Positions 25,093 to 32,598 of a stretch of 64,000 nt of DNA are shown one piece after another. The notes under the pieces are model-generated. The model was not told where the DNA came from. It saw only the letters and a program-made list of their open reading frames with translations, and did no database searches. How positions within the stretch are numbered: the first letter of the stretch is position 1; every line of letters begins with the position of its first letter. The position numbers and the translations under genes were made by a program. Origin of the DNA: Nonomuraea wenchangensis (GTDB taxonomy: Bacteria; Actinomycetota; Actinomycetes; Streptosporangiales; Streptosporangiaceae); assembly GCF_900111685.1 (NCBI RefSeq), contig NZ_FOHX01000027.1:42864-106863 (forward strand), read 5' to 3'.

Positions 25093-25143
25093 GAGGGCAT
25101 GTTACGCGCGGAACATGGCGATGTCTAGGGTGCCGCATGCGTC

Positions 25144-26478
25144 TCACGCAGCAGTGATCAACTCGTGGAACTCGCGGGCCTGTGCCTGGTCGGGCCACCG
25201 CGACATCAAGATCGCATCCAGGCGCACCAGCTCCGCCCGCACCGACTGTGAACCCGCCTCCGTCGCGATCACCAACGCCTCACCCGCCGTCATCGCCGCC
25301 TCGTCGGGTGCCTGCGCGGCGGCGTGCGCGTGCGCCAGCCGCGCCATGTAGCTGGCCTTGTCCCGGCGCTGCGTCGGCCGCAACCCCGTGATGCAGCTCG
25401 TCAGCAGATCGACGGCCTCACCGGGCCGCCCCGCCTCCAGGTACGCCGTCGCCGCCTCCGCGTCCCCGAAACGCGAGCCGTAGAACCGCAGATACCCCGG
25501 CGTCTCCTCGCCCGGCGACACGGCCAGCAACTCGCCCGCACGCTCCATGTCCGCGTCCGGTCGGCCGCCGGCGAGCGCCCGGCCGCGCGCCAGGTAGGCG
25601 TGACCGATGCCGGCCAGCACGGGCGGGATCGGCCACGACGGGTTGACCGCCTGCTCGGCCAGGTCCAGCGCGGTCCGGTGGTCACGCCCGTCAAGCGCCA
25701 GCGACGCCTTGCGGAGCTGCATGTACGTCACCATCGGGTAGTCGCCGCTGTCCATCGCCCACAGCGCGGCGCGCTCGGCCCAGGCCAGGCAGCCGGACAG
25801 GTCCCCGGCCTCCTTGCTCAACCAGCTCAGGTGCTCGGCGTACGCGCCCTGCACCGTGCGGAGCTTCCGGCGGGTGGCCGCGTCGCACGACTGCCGGATC
25901 TGCTCGATCCCGTCCAGCCGCTTCCGCAGCGCCTCGATGTGCACCGCGGGCGGGAACAGGTGGTGCGCGTCCTGGTGCCCGACGAGGAACCGGGTGGCGT
26001 AGGCGACCGGGTCCTCGTCGCGAGGCCAGGCGGGAGCCGACACCGCGGCGGCGGGTGCGGCCGGGAGGACTCCGGCGCCGCCGGCTGCGAGAAGCCCGAG
26101 GAGCGTGCGGCGAGACAACGACACGTGGACCACCTTCCCGGCGATGCTGATCGGCACGGTGACCGCGTCGTCATCAGGGTAATCGCCGCCGTTCGACATG
26201 GACATCTCCAGGATGCCCGGAATGGTGTTGCGCGGCGGAAAGAGTGTTGCGTTTTGTGTTGCGCCTTGCCGCAACACCACAAGAAGGCCGTCCGTGTGAA
26301 GTACCTGGTCAACGGCCTTCACCGCAGAAGGCGACAGCCGGGCCAGGCCGTTCTCGGCGCGGGAGATGCGGCTCGGGTCCACGCGCGCCGCCTTGGCTAA
26401 GCCCCGGACGCTGAGCCCTTGAGCCTCGCGGAAATGGCGCATGACCTGCCCGAACAGGACTGCTGTGCCGTCTGGCAT
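25144..26478 (-). CDS. XRE-family regulator with TPR-like C-terminal half
   Basis: In this 444-residue protein residues about 8-62 are a helix-turn-helix (REAQGLSVRGLAKAARVDPS, RISRAENG). A hydrophobic SRRTLLGLLAAGGAG stretch lies near 122-140, as in many actinobacterial XRE-TPR regulators, followed by a helical TPR-like region to the end. Such proteins often sense peptides or small signals. Seven copies of GTGTTGCG or its complement lie in its promoter and early coding sequence, suggesting autoregulation. Confidence 0.82.
   Translation of the reverse strand: MPDGTAVLFGQVMRHFREAQGLSVRGLAKAARVDPSRISRAENGLARLSPSAVKAVDQVLHTDGLLVVLRQGATQNATLFPPRNTIPGILEMSMSNGGDYPDDDAVTVPISIAGKVVHVSLSRRTLLGLLAAGGAGVLPAAPAAAVSAPAWPRDEDPVAYATRFLVGHQDAHHLFPPAVHIEALRKRLDGIEQIRQSCDAATRRKLRTVQGAYAEHLSWLSKEAGDLSGCLAWAERAALWAMDSGDYPMVTYMQLRKASLALDGRDHRTALDLAEQAVNPSWPIPPVLAGIGHAYLARGRALAGGRPDADMERAGELLAVSPGEETPGYLRFYGSRFGDAEAATAYLEAGRPGEAVDLLTSCITGLRPTQRRDKASYMARLAHAHAAAQAPDEAAMTAGEALVIATEAGSQSVRAELVRLDAILMSRWPDQAQAREFHELITAA
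26225..26277. promoter_or_regulatory. Four GTGTTGCG motifs inside the XRE gene
   Basis: GTGTTGCG occurs at 26225, 26244 and 26256, and its complement CGCAACAC at 26270, all within 53 bp of coding sequence for residues about 68-85. The spacing is close to helical turns. They match the promoter palindrome of the same gene and may form a repression loop. Confidence 0.6.
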
Positions 26479-26491
26479 CTCGCCTCCCGAG

Positions 26492-26525
26492 GTGTTGCGC
26501 CTAGGCGCAACACAAGACGCAACAC
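26492..26525. promoter_or_regulatory. Palindromic operator in the XRE promoter
   Basis: A perfect 22-bp palindrome (half site GTGTTGCGCCT) spans 26492-26513, 14 bases upstream of the XRE start, and another CGCAACAC follows at 26518-26525. The probable ligand is the XRE protein itself. Confidence 0.7.
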
Positions 26526-26671
26526 CCAGTTTGCCAACAAGGCTGCGACAGGAGCAGCGTGTTGTTCAACCCGAGTTCCGATCGCAGGGTAACTCCCGAA
26601 GCCGGAGGTCTGCTATGCGCGACGCAGCGATAGCACGCCGTGAAAGCCCGAGGCGTGGCATGCAGCCTTGC

Positions 26672-27460
26672 TCAGTCCTCCAGCTCGATCGTGTACCGCA
26701 AGATCGACATGTGGGTCGGGATCACGTAGAGCGTCACCTTGACCGGCTCGCCCGCCTCGTTGACGGTGACGTGCTGGATGTCGAACACCCGCTGATCCTC
26801 GGTCATCGACAAGAACTCGATCTCGTCCGGCTCGGGCGGGCGCACGCTGATGGTCTCAGTAAGCCTCTTCTGTCGCTGGCCCAGGTCTGCGAGCCGGCTA
26901 CTGATGCCGCCGACGCCGGTGTCTTCGTCCTCGATCTGGGTGCCTTCGGCGATCGAGAGCGGGATGTAGCTGATCGCGATCTGGTAGGGCACATGCCGCG
27001 CGCCCGGCGCTGGCACGATCTTCATGTAGCGGGCCCGCATGACGGTGGACACCTCACCGGAGCTCACGCCCAGCAGGTCGGCTACGCGCTTCGGTGGCGC
27101 CACGCGGTCGATGATGTTGCGGGTGTCGTAGCTGAGATCGCGCTCGGCCAGCTCGGAGGCGAACGCGCCACGGGCGCCGCCTCGCTCCCTGCGGGTCTTG
27201 CTGTGGCGGACGGAGGCGTCTCGGACGATCGGCATGATGTCGCGGACGATCGTGCCAACGCCTCGGTGGACGCGGACCCAGCCTTCTGCCACGAGGATGC
27301 GCAGCGCCCGGTTCACGGTGACGCGGGTGACGCCGTACTGCTCGGCCAGCTCCACTTCGGTGGGCAGCTTCTGGCCAAGTGGATACGTACCGTCTTCGAT
27401 CTTCGCGCGGATGTCGTGGGCGACCTCCCGGAAGATGCTCGTGCTTCGCGCGGATGTCAT
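26672..27460 (-). CDS. Second GntR/UTRA regulator (KorSA-like)
   Basis: In this 262-residue protein residues 8-75 form a winged helix (FREVAHDIRAKIEDGTYPLG, VNRALRILVAEGWVR) and residues about 100-255 a UTRA domain. It is divergent from the WhiB/transfer genes, with three TAGGAACTAC-type sites in the shared promoter region. This is the position of the KorSA-type transfer repressor in actinomycete elements, so I favour it over the other GntR as the transfer repressor. Confidence 0.85.
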   Translation of the reverse strand: MTSARSTSIFREVAHDIRAKIEDGTYPLGQKLPTEVELAEQYGVTRVTVNRALRILVAEGWVRVHRGVGTIVRDIMPIVRDASVRHSKTRRERGGARGAFASELAERDLSYDTRNIIDRVAPPKRVADLLGVSSGEVSTVMRARYMKIVPAPGARHVPYQIAISYIPLSIAEGTQIEDEDTGVGGISSRLADLGQRQKRLTETISVRPPEPDEIEFLSMTEDQRVFDIQHVTVNEAGEPVKVTLYVIPTHMSILRYTIELED

Positions 27461-27475
27461 GTCTCTAACCCTATC

Positions 27476-27536
27476 GGTAGGAACTACCCTCCCGTCTTCA
27501 GGCTTGACGTAGTTCCTAAAAAGGAGTAGGAACTAC
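27476..27536. promoter_or_regulatory. Operator triplet between GntR and WhiB genes
   Basis: GGTAG-GAA-CTACC (27476-27488) is a perfect dyad. The complement GTAGTTCCTA lies at 27509-27518 and GTAGGAACTAC at 27526-27536. TTGACG (27504-27509), a possible -35 box toward WhiB, lies between the sites. These are likely binding sites of the adjacent GntR protein. Confidence 0.7.
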
Positions 27537-27557
27537 CTATAGAAAGACGCGAGCCGA

Positions 27558-27664
27558 GGCGCTGGAACGCCGGAGTTCGTGAAGCACGACAGATCCCACC
27601 TGGTGCTGGAACACCGGCGGAGATCCCCAGGAACGCAAGACGGCCCCCGGTGCTGGAACACCGG
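27558..27664. repeat. Three hairpin repeats upstream of WhiB gene
   Basis: GGCGCTGGAACGCCGG (27558), GGTGCTGGAACACCGG (27602) and GGTGCTGGAACACCGG (27649) recur at 44 and 47 bp. The stem bases change together (GGCG/CGCC versus GGTG/CACC) while the CTGGAA core is constant. The third has further outer pairing (CGGCC/GGCCG). This suggests a structured leader RNA or repeated protein site. Confidence 0.65.
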
Positions 27665-27708
27665 AGGCCGCCGACTCAGGTCACTCCTCGCGAAAAGAGA
27701 TCAACCTG

Positions 27709-28182
27709 ATGCCGTCCATCATCGCACCACGCCCGCCCGGCGTGAACCACAGGCCGGCCCCGCAGCCGCGCCTCTCCCTGGAGATGCGGCTCCGCAACGA
27801 ACGCCGCACGCTCGCTCCCCAGCTCGCCAACCCCGCGCGGCCCTGCCGCGCCGACGCCTCGGCCTGGGACGAGAACGGCACCCAGGACGACGCCCGCGCT
27901 CTCTGCTACGGCTGCCCCATCCAGGCAGCGTGCGGGACGGTCGCCGTCATCGACGAAGCGATTATCCTCGCCGACAGGGGCCACACGGCTATCCACGCGG
28001 TCGTGTCCGGCACCCGCGGCGGCGTGACCGCCCGCGCTCGCCGACCGGCCGTGCTCAAGCTGGCCGACCGGATCATCACCGACCGCATGGCTCGCGCCGA
28101 GCAGGCCCGCGCCGACGCCGAGCGCCAGCAGGCCGAGGCCGAGGCCGAGGCCGACGCCCAGAAGGCGGGAGCGGCGGCATGA
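27709..28182 (+). CDS. WhiB-like Fe-S transcription factor
   Basis: This 157-residue protein has four cysteines in Wbl spacing, C46, C66, C69 and C75 (LCYGCPIQAAC), expected to hold a 4Fe-4S cluster. The usual G-V/I-W-G-G turn is replaced by SGTRGG (100-105), followed by a basic helix TARARR, and an extended Ala/Glu/Arg coiled coil to the end. Phages and actinomycete plasmids carry such genes; it probably binds the host sigma factor and regulates this operon. Confidence 0.85.
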   Translation: MPSIIAPRPPGVNHRPAPQPRLSLEMRLRNERRTLAPQLANPARPCRADASAWDENGTQDDARALCYGCPIQAACGTVAVIDEAIILADRGHTAIHAVVSGTRGGVTARARRPAVLKLADRIITDRMARAEQARADAERQQAEAEAEADAQKAGAAA

Positions 28183-28520
28183 TCCTCGAAGCTGACCGTG
28201 GCAACCACATCAACAGTCACGACGCACCCGACGCCGCGCCCGGCATGCCCGGCGGCTTCTGCCACCTGATGAGATCCGAGAATAACCCGGACCTCACGTA
28301 CCACGAGCGGATCGTCACACTCGGCGGCACCCCCGGCGACCCTCAGGCGGGCACCCGCGACGAGCCGATCGTCACGTGGCGGGCGCTCTGCGTGGACGTC
28401 TGCCCCCCGTTGAACGGAGCCGGCGTGTTCGACTGCCTCGGCTGCTCCGTCCGCCATCGGTCGGGCACGCTGGCCGACGCCCAGCAGCACGTCACCTCCT
28501 GCAAGGGGGGTGCGGCGTGA
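28179..28520 (+). CDS. Hypothetical Cys-containing plasmid protein
   Basis: The ATG at 28179 overlaps the WhiB stop and gives 113 residues. Cys residues occur in ALCVDVC and DCLGCSVRHR, a possible metal site. Coupled to WhiB upstream and the transglycosylase downstream. A longer upstream reading in this frame runs inside the WhiB gene. Function unknown. Confidence 0.65.
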   Translation: MILEADRGNHINSHDAPDAAPGMPGGFCHLMRSENNPDLTYHERIVTLGGTPGDPQAGTRDEPIVTWRALCVDVCPPLNGAGVFDCLGCSVRHRSGTLADAQQHVTSCKGGAA

Positions 28521-29032
28521 TCACGAGAATCACTCTCGCCACGCTGGCCCTCGCCGCCCTGCCGATGGCCGCCGCCAGCCGGTGCGCGCCCGAGGCGAAC
28601 GCGGCCGGCGGCGCTGTGGTGCCGGGCACGTCGTGCCGGGCTGGGCTGACCAGCTCGCAGGCGGCCAACGCCCGCGCCGTGCTCGGCGTGGCCGACGAGA
28701 TGGGGCTGGGGACGCGGGCGAAGGTCATCGCCATCGCCACCACCCTCCAGGAGTCCGGCCTGGACGAGACCACGGTCGGCGACGGCGGCCAGGCGGTCGG
28801 CGTGTTCCAGCAGCACCCGCACTGGGGCCGCAACCGCACCGACCCGGCCACGTCCGCGCGCCGCTTCTACTCCCGGCTCGTCAAGGTGCCGCGCTGGGAC
28901 ACCCGGCCGCTGACCGAGGCGGCCCAGGCCGTCCAGCGGTCCGCGTTCCCGAACGCGTACGCCAAGCACGAGACCCGCGCCAAGAAGATCGTCGCCACCC
29001 TCTCCTCCCGCTCGTGCAAGGGGGCCCGCTGA
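28517..29032 (+). CDS. Secreted lytic transglycosylase-like protein
   Basis: The GTG at 28517 overlaps the previous stop, giving 171 residues. Residues 1-30 are a signal peptide (ITRITLATLALAALPMAAAS). The catalytic core shows AIATTLQESGLDE with a probable catalytic Glu, and GVFQQHPHWG, the SLT-like pattern shared by actinomycete plasmid proteins. It could locally open the peptidoglycan for plasmid transfer between hyphae. Confidence 0.75.
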   Translation: MITRITLATLALAALPMAAASRCAPEANAAGGAVVPGTSCRAGLTSSQAANARAVLGVADEMGLGTRAKVIAIATTLQESGLDETTVGDGGQAVGVFQQHPHWGRNRTDPATSARRFYSRLVKVPRWDTRPLTEAAQAVQRSAFPNAYAKHETRAKKIVATLSSRSCKGAR

Positions 29033-29283
29033 TGAGCCTGTTCAACCTGGCGCACGCCATGGGCAGACCCGGCCAGAACACCCGGACCTCGCTCGGCGTG
29101 CACATGTCGCCGACCGGTGAGCCGTGCTCGCTGTACCGCGACCCCGACAGCCGCGAGATCGAGCACGTGATCGAGCGCGACGTGGACGGCGTCGAGGTGG
29201 AGGTTCGGGCCGCCGGCGCGTGCCCCGCGCTCAACCTGGCGCCCGCCATCGAGACGACCGGGACGACGACGATCCCCACGTGA
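29032..29283 (+). CDS. Small hypothetical protein
   Basis: The ATG at 29032 overlaps the previous stop (TGATG) and gives 83 residues (SLFNLAHAMGRPGQNTRTSL, IEHVIERDVDGVEVEVRAAG). It is compact with a Thr-rich end. Coupling to the transglycosylase gene suggests a transfer-operon role. No family is recognised. Confidence 0.6.
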   Translation: MSLFNLAHAMGRPGQNTRTSLGVHMSPTGEPCSLYRDPDSREIEHVIERDVDGVEVEVRAAGACPALNLAPAIETTGTTTIPT

Positions 29284-29329
29284 TCCACCCACCTATCCAC
29301 CCTGCACGTCCACCAGAGGAGATGACCCC

Positions 29330-30412
29330 GTGACCACCCAGCCCAGCACTCAAGGCCACACGCGATGGCCGTTGTGGGGCCTGCTCGTGTTCTGCGGGGG
29401 CATCTCCCTGACCCTGAGCGTCATGCACGCGATGGAGAAGGCCGCAGACGGAGACGATCTGGCTCTGGTGAAGGGCTTCCTGATCGGCATCGCGCCGGTC
29501 ATCGCCGCCGCGTTCCTAGCGCATCTGCTCACCGACCCCTACGCCTCCCCCTTCCTGAAGGGCGGCGTCGGGATGGTGTTCCTGGGCGGCATGGCGCTCA
29601 GCGTGAGCGCACAGAAGGCGGTCGTGATGCCCTTCGTTGAAGGTGACGAAGGGCTCGCGACCCTCTTCCCGATCATGCTCGACCTGTCCACGATCGTGGC
29701 GCTCCTGGCGCTGTCCGGAGTCGGCTACTCCTACAACCGGGCCGTCCAGTTGGAAGCGCTCCGCGAGGAACTCCTGCCCGCGCTCACACGGGAACTGGAG
29801 GAGAAGTTCGCGGCGGAACTGGCCGCCCGCGAGACGGAACTGCGGGCGGAACTCGGGCGGAACAAGGAGAGGGAAATCGCGGAACTCCGGAGGGAACTCA
29901 CGGAGGAACGCCGGGCGGAACTCGTGGACGTCCGGAGGGAACTCACGGAGGAACACGGCAGGGAACTCGCGAAGATCCAGCAGGCGCACAGCGAGGAACT
30001 GACCGAACAAGAGCAAGCCCTCCGGAACGAGTTCGCGACCCGCTGGGCACACGCTGAGGAGCAGATTCGGAACGATGCCGAAGCCCGAATCCAGGACCGG
30101 GTCCGGGACGCCGAGATTGCAGCCGAGGCCCGCGTCCGGCTGGAGCTGACGAGGAGCGGCACCGCGAGTAAAGGGCCGCGCAAGGCGCTCGGCCGGGGCA
30201 CCAAGGACGACCGCAAGCCGCAGGTGAGCGTGCGCGACCGCGCCGCCGCCCTGCTCCGCGACACCCCTGACATGAAGGCGAGCGACCTCGCCACCGCCCT
30301 GGACTGCACACCGAAGTACGCCCGCGACCTGATCAAGGAGTTGGTGCCTGGTCGTGGAAACGGCCAGGACGAAACCGGCGAAGGCGGGGTGCGTCTCCAT
30401 GCGGTCCCGTAG
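29330..30412 (+). CDS. DUF2637/Spd-like membrane protein with long coiled coil and HTH
   Basis: In this 360-residue protein residues 12-145 hold about four membrane segments (LWGLLVFCGGISLTLSVMHA, GMVFLGGMALSVSAQKAV) in the DUF2637 style of Streptomyces plasmid spread proteins. Residues about 150-275 are a highly charged coiled coil with repeated REL/AEL units. Residues 300-345 are a helix-turn-helix (MKASDLATALDCTPKYARDL). The coding DNA repeats GGAACT about a dozen times, the complement of the iteron array just downstream. It may tether DNA to the membrane at transfer sites. Confidence 0.7.
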   Translation: MTTQPSTQGHTRWPLWGLLVFCGGISLTLSVMHAMEKAADGDDLALVKGFLIGIAPVIAAAFLAHLLTDPYASPFLKGGVGMVFLGGMALSVSAQKAVVMPFVEGDEGLATLFPIMLDLSTIVALLALSGVGYSYNRAVQLEALREELLPALTRELEEKFAAELAARETELRAELGRNKEREIAELRRELTEERRAELVDVRRELTEEHGRELAKIQQAHSEELTEQEQALRNEFATRWAHAEEQIRNDAEARIQDRVRDAEIAAEARVRLELTRSGTASKGPRKALGRGTKDDRKPQVSVRDRAAALLRDTPDMKASDLATALDCTPKYARDLIKELVPGRGNGQDETGEGGVRLHAVP

Positions 30413-30416
30413 CCGG

Positions 30417-30632
30417 AGTTCCGGCCCGTCTTCCTCCCGCGCAGGAGCGCCGGTTCCGCCCGGAGTTCCCTCAGCAGTTCCGCCCCGAGTTCCCTCCGTA
30501 CCGAGGGCCAGTTCCCTCTCGAGTTCCCCCCGTAGTTCCCTCAGCAGTTCCCCGCGAGTTCCCTCCGCGCCGGGGGCCAGTTCCCTCCCGAGTTCCCCGT
30601 TCCAGTTCCCTCGCCGGACCCCAAGGAGTTCC
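30417..30632 (+). repeat. Thirteen-copy AGTTCC iteron array
   Basis: AGTTCC starts at 30417, 30464, 30476, 30488, 30510, 30522, 30534, 30546, 30557, 30579, 30591, 30604 and 30627. Most intervals are 11-13 bp or twice that, so copies fall on the same DNA face. Most copies read AGTTCCC. It lies just upstream of the Spd-type genes and has no convincing protein of its own. Candidate transfer (clt-like) or replication/partition site. Confidence 0.8.
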
Positions 30633-30635
30633 CCT

Positions 30636-31079
30636 TTGAACGCCACCGACATCCTCGCCCGCTACATGCCGATCCCGGTCCGGGACATGGCGAGCGGCGA
30701 CATCCTCGCCGGCGAACTCGTCTACGGCCCCGGCCTCGAACCCCACCAGGTGACCGTGCTGCTGCCCGGCCAGCGGCCGATGCTCGTCCCGCACGCCGAC
30801 CTCGCCGCCTGCCTCACCCGCACCGTGCGGGTCGAGCTCGCCGGCGGCCTACGGCTGACCATGTTCCCGCAGGCCACGGGCGAGTCCGTGGTGTGGGAGC
30901 TGTCCAGCCCGGCCGCGGCCGACGTGGAGAAGCGGGTGACGCTGCTGCTCGTGCGGGTCGGCGTCGGCTGGCTGCTGCCGTACCTGGCGGCGGCGGCCGA
31001 CGCGGCTCCGGCCGGGGTCGATCTGCCGGTCGTGGACTGGGATTCGGCGGCGGCCGAGTGGTTCGGAGAGAACCCGTGA
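30636..31079 (+). CDS. Hypothetical transfer-region protein
   Basis: I choose the TTG at 30636, which has AAGGAG 9 bases upstream, giving 147 residues; the longer reading from 30354 would translate the iteron array into Ser/Pro repeats. The protein (ATDILARYMPIPVRDMASGD, GPGLEPHQVTVLLPGQRPML) is beta-rich, then helical with a hydrophobic stretch (VGVGWLLPYLAAAADAAP). Function is unknown. Confidence 0.6.
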   Translation: MNATDILARYMPIPVRDMASGDILAGELVYGPGLEPHQVTVLLPGQRPMLVPHADLAACLTRTVRVELAGGLRLTMFPQATGESVVWELSSPAAADVEKRVTLLLVRVGVGWLLPYLAAAADAAPAGVDLPVVDWDSAAAEWFGENP

Positions 31080-31252
31080 TCGCGACTCTCTGTGACCGGC
31101 CCGCCAAGGCGCTGAGCCTGGGCACCCCCGCAGGTAGGCCAGTCAGGAGCCTCTCCAGGGGGGCTCAAGGTGGGCACAGCCTCATGCATGCGCGTGCGCG
31201 CGAGACACGCTACCGCACACCACGCACAGTTACCAGCATCGAGGAGATGTTC
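31080..31252. other. Gap with alternating purine-pyrimidine tract
   Basis: No gene is seen in this 173-bp gap. It contains ATGCATGCGCGTGCGCGCGAG near 31182-31202, a run prone to Z-DNA, and ends in GAGGAG for the next gene. A similar ACGCGCACGCGCGAG tract occurs inside the rep gene near 41130. Confidence 0.45.
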
Positions 31253-31513
31253 ATGCCCCGGACGCGCCGCCCGCGCCGCGCAGACCCCCGTGAGAACAGG
31301 GGCAAGTCCAACGCGCGCAAGCTCGCCGCCGCCGAGGCCAGCGGCGACTGGCGGGAGTACTACGTCATCGCCTCCCAGTGGGTGATGGCCGAGGCCAAGC
31401 ACATCGGCTACATCGATCCCGCCAAGGAGAACGACATCTACAGGGCGCTCGCCGCGCCCCTCGCGAGCGCCGCGAAGCGGCTGAACGAACAGACCTGGAG
31501 TCTCCATGCCTAA
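31253..31513 (+). CDS. Small basic hypothetical protein
   Basis: The ATG at 31253 follows GAGGAG with a 6-base gap and gives 86 residues. The N terminus is very basic (PRTRRPRRADPRENRGKSNA), then helical. It overlaps the following membrane protein by 8 bases, so it belongs to the Spd-type operon. It might bind nucleic acid; not recognised. Confidence 0.65.
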   Translation: MPRTRRPRRADPRENRGKSNARKLAAAEASGDWREYYVIASQWVMAEAKHIGYIDPAKENDIYRALAAPLASAAKRLNEQTWSLHA

Positions 31514-32060
31514 CACCCCCGCCCAGGACGACTGGCTGAAGGACGTCATCCCGAGCGCTCCCAGCGAGCCCGCCGGGCCGACTCCGCCTGATCCGGCCGC
31601 CGCGCCGCCCCCGGCGACCGGCCCGCACGAGACGCACGACGAGCTGGACGACGCCGACCCGGACGAGCCCAAGGTCCGGCCGGCCCGGCGCGGACCGATC
31701 GCCGCCATCGCCCACTTCTACGGCATGGCCGCTGAGGACCGGGCCGCGCGCAGGCGGCGTGGCAACGGCACCAACTGGTGGATGCGGTGGATGAGCGAAC
31801 AGCCCACCAGCGTCGAGGCCCATCTCTTCTACTACCTGCACGAGCGGTTCGCCCGCCGCGACGGCCGGAAGGGCTGGGACCTCGACACGCACTCTCCGCT
31901 GGTGAACTTCGTGTTCGCCTGCTTCTACCGCGCGTACGGACTGACGATCGGGCTGCTGTTCGGCTGCCTGCTGCCGTACGCGTTCGGGTGGATCAACCAG
32001 AGGCCCGGCCGTGGGCTGCTGGCGTTCGTCCTCATCGTGGCCTCGATCTGGCACCCCTGA
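31506..32060 (+). CDS. Spd-type membrane protein
   Basis: In this 184-residue protein residues 1-65 are Pro/Asp-rich and disordered, and the C-terminal part holds two membrane segments (FVFACFYRAYGLTIGLLFGC, GLLAFVLIVASIW). Proteins of this build lie upstream of traB in actinomycete conjugative elements and support plasmid spread along the mycelium. Partner membrane proteins are the next two genes. Confidence 0.65.
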   Translation: MPNTPAQDDWLKDVIPSAPSEPAGPTPPDPAAAPPPATGPHETHDELDDADPDEPKVRPARRGPIAAIAHFYGMAAEDRAARRRRGNGTNWWMRWMSEQPTSVEAHLFYYLHERFARRDGRKGWDLDTHSPLVNFVFACFYRAYGLTIGLLFGCLLPYAFGWINQRPGRGLLAFVLIVASIWHP

Positions 32061-32090
32061 CCGAAACGAAGTGAAAGGAGGCATGACGCG

Positions 32091-32588
32091 ATGGTTACCG
32101 CAGTTCTCGGGGTTGCGCTGCTGCTGCTGATCAAGGTCATCAACAATGCGATGAAGGGCAACCGCCTCCGGGCGGTCAAGTTCCTCGTCGGCGGAGGCGG
32201 CGGTGGAGGTGGACCCCAGGGCGCCCCTGGCGCTCAGGGCGGGCCTGCACGGGGCCCCTCCGCAGCCTGGCTGCCGTTGATCAAGCTGGTCGTGTCCGCG
32301 CTGGCGGGCTGGTGCTTCTGCTCCGAATGGTTCTCCAGCACCTTCCTCCAGTGGGCGGACTTCCACATCGGCCCGCTGTCGTGGCTGATCGCCCCGATCC
32401 TGTTCTGCCTGGGCTGGCTGGTCGTGGACTTCGTGGACCGGGGCGGCATCAAGCCGCTGTCGAACAAGCTGGCGTTCGCACTGCCGATGCTGATCGCGGC
32501 CACCCACGGCACCCTGCACGACTGGATCGTCTACCTGCCGTCACAGCCCGACACGATCATCGTCCAGACGCTCGACGCCTGGCTGTAG
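32091..32588 (+). CDS. Spd-type multi-pass membrane protein
   Basis: This 165-residue protein starts at ATG 32091, preceded by AAAGGAGG. It has an N-terminal segment (TAVLGVALLLLIKVI), a Gly-rich spacer with eight consecutive glycines, then three or four further membrane helices (LIKLVVSALAGWCFCSEW, LSWLIAPILFCLGWLVVDFV). The pattern fits spread proteins of actinomycete plasmids. Confidence 0.65.
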   Translation: MVTAVLGVALLLLIKVINNAMKGNRLRAVKFLVGGGGGGGGPQGAPGAQGGPARGPSAAWLPLIKLVVSALAGWCFCSEWFSSTFLQWADFHIGPLSWLIAPILFCLGWLVVDFVDRGGIKPLSNKLAFALPMLIAATHGTLHDWIVYLPSQPDTIIVQTLDAWL

Positions 32589-32598
32589 GAGGCAATCC

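Noticed and set aside
27558..27664. Mini CRISPR array
   Set aside because: Only three 16-bp units, one differing in the stem, with short spacers and no cas genes; the paired stem changes suit hairpins better.
30354..30635. Longer N terminus for the 30636 gene
   Set aside because: It would translate the iteron array as Ser/Pro repeats; a TTG with AAGGAG directly after the array is a better start.
29516..30652. Long leftward ORF of 378 residues
   Set aside because: It is the complement of the coiled-coil gene and of the iteron array; its Glu/Arg repeats mirror those genes and it lacks a Shine-Dalgarno site.
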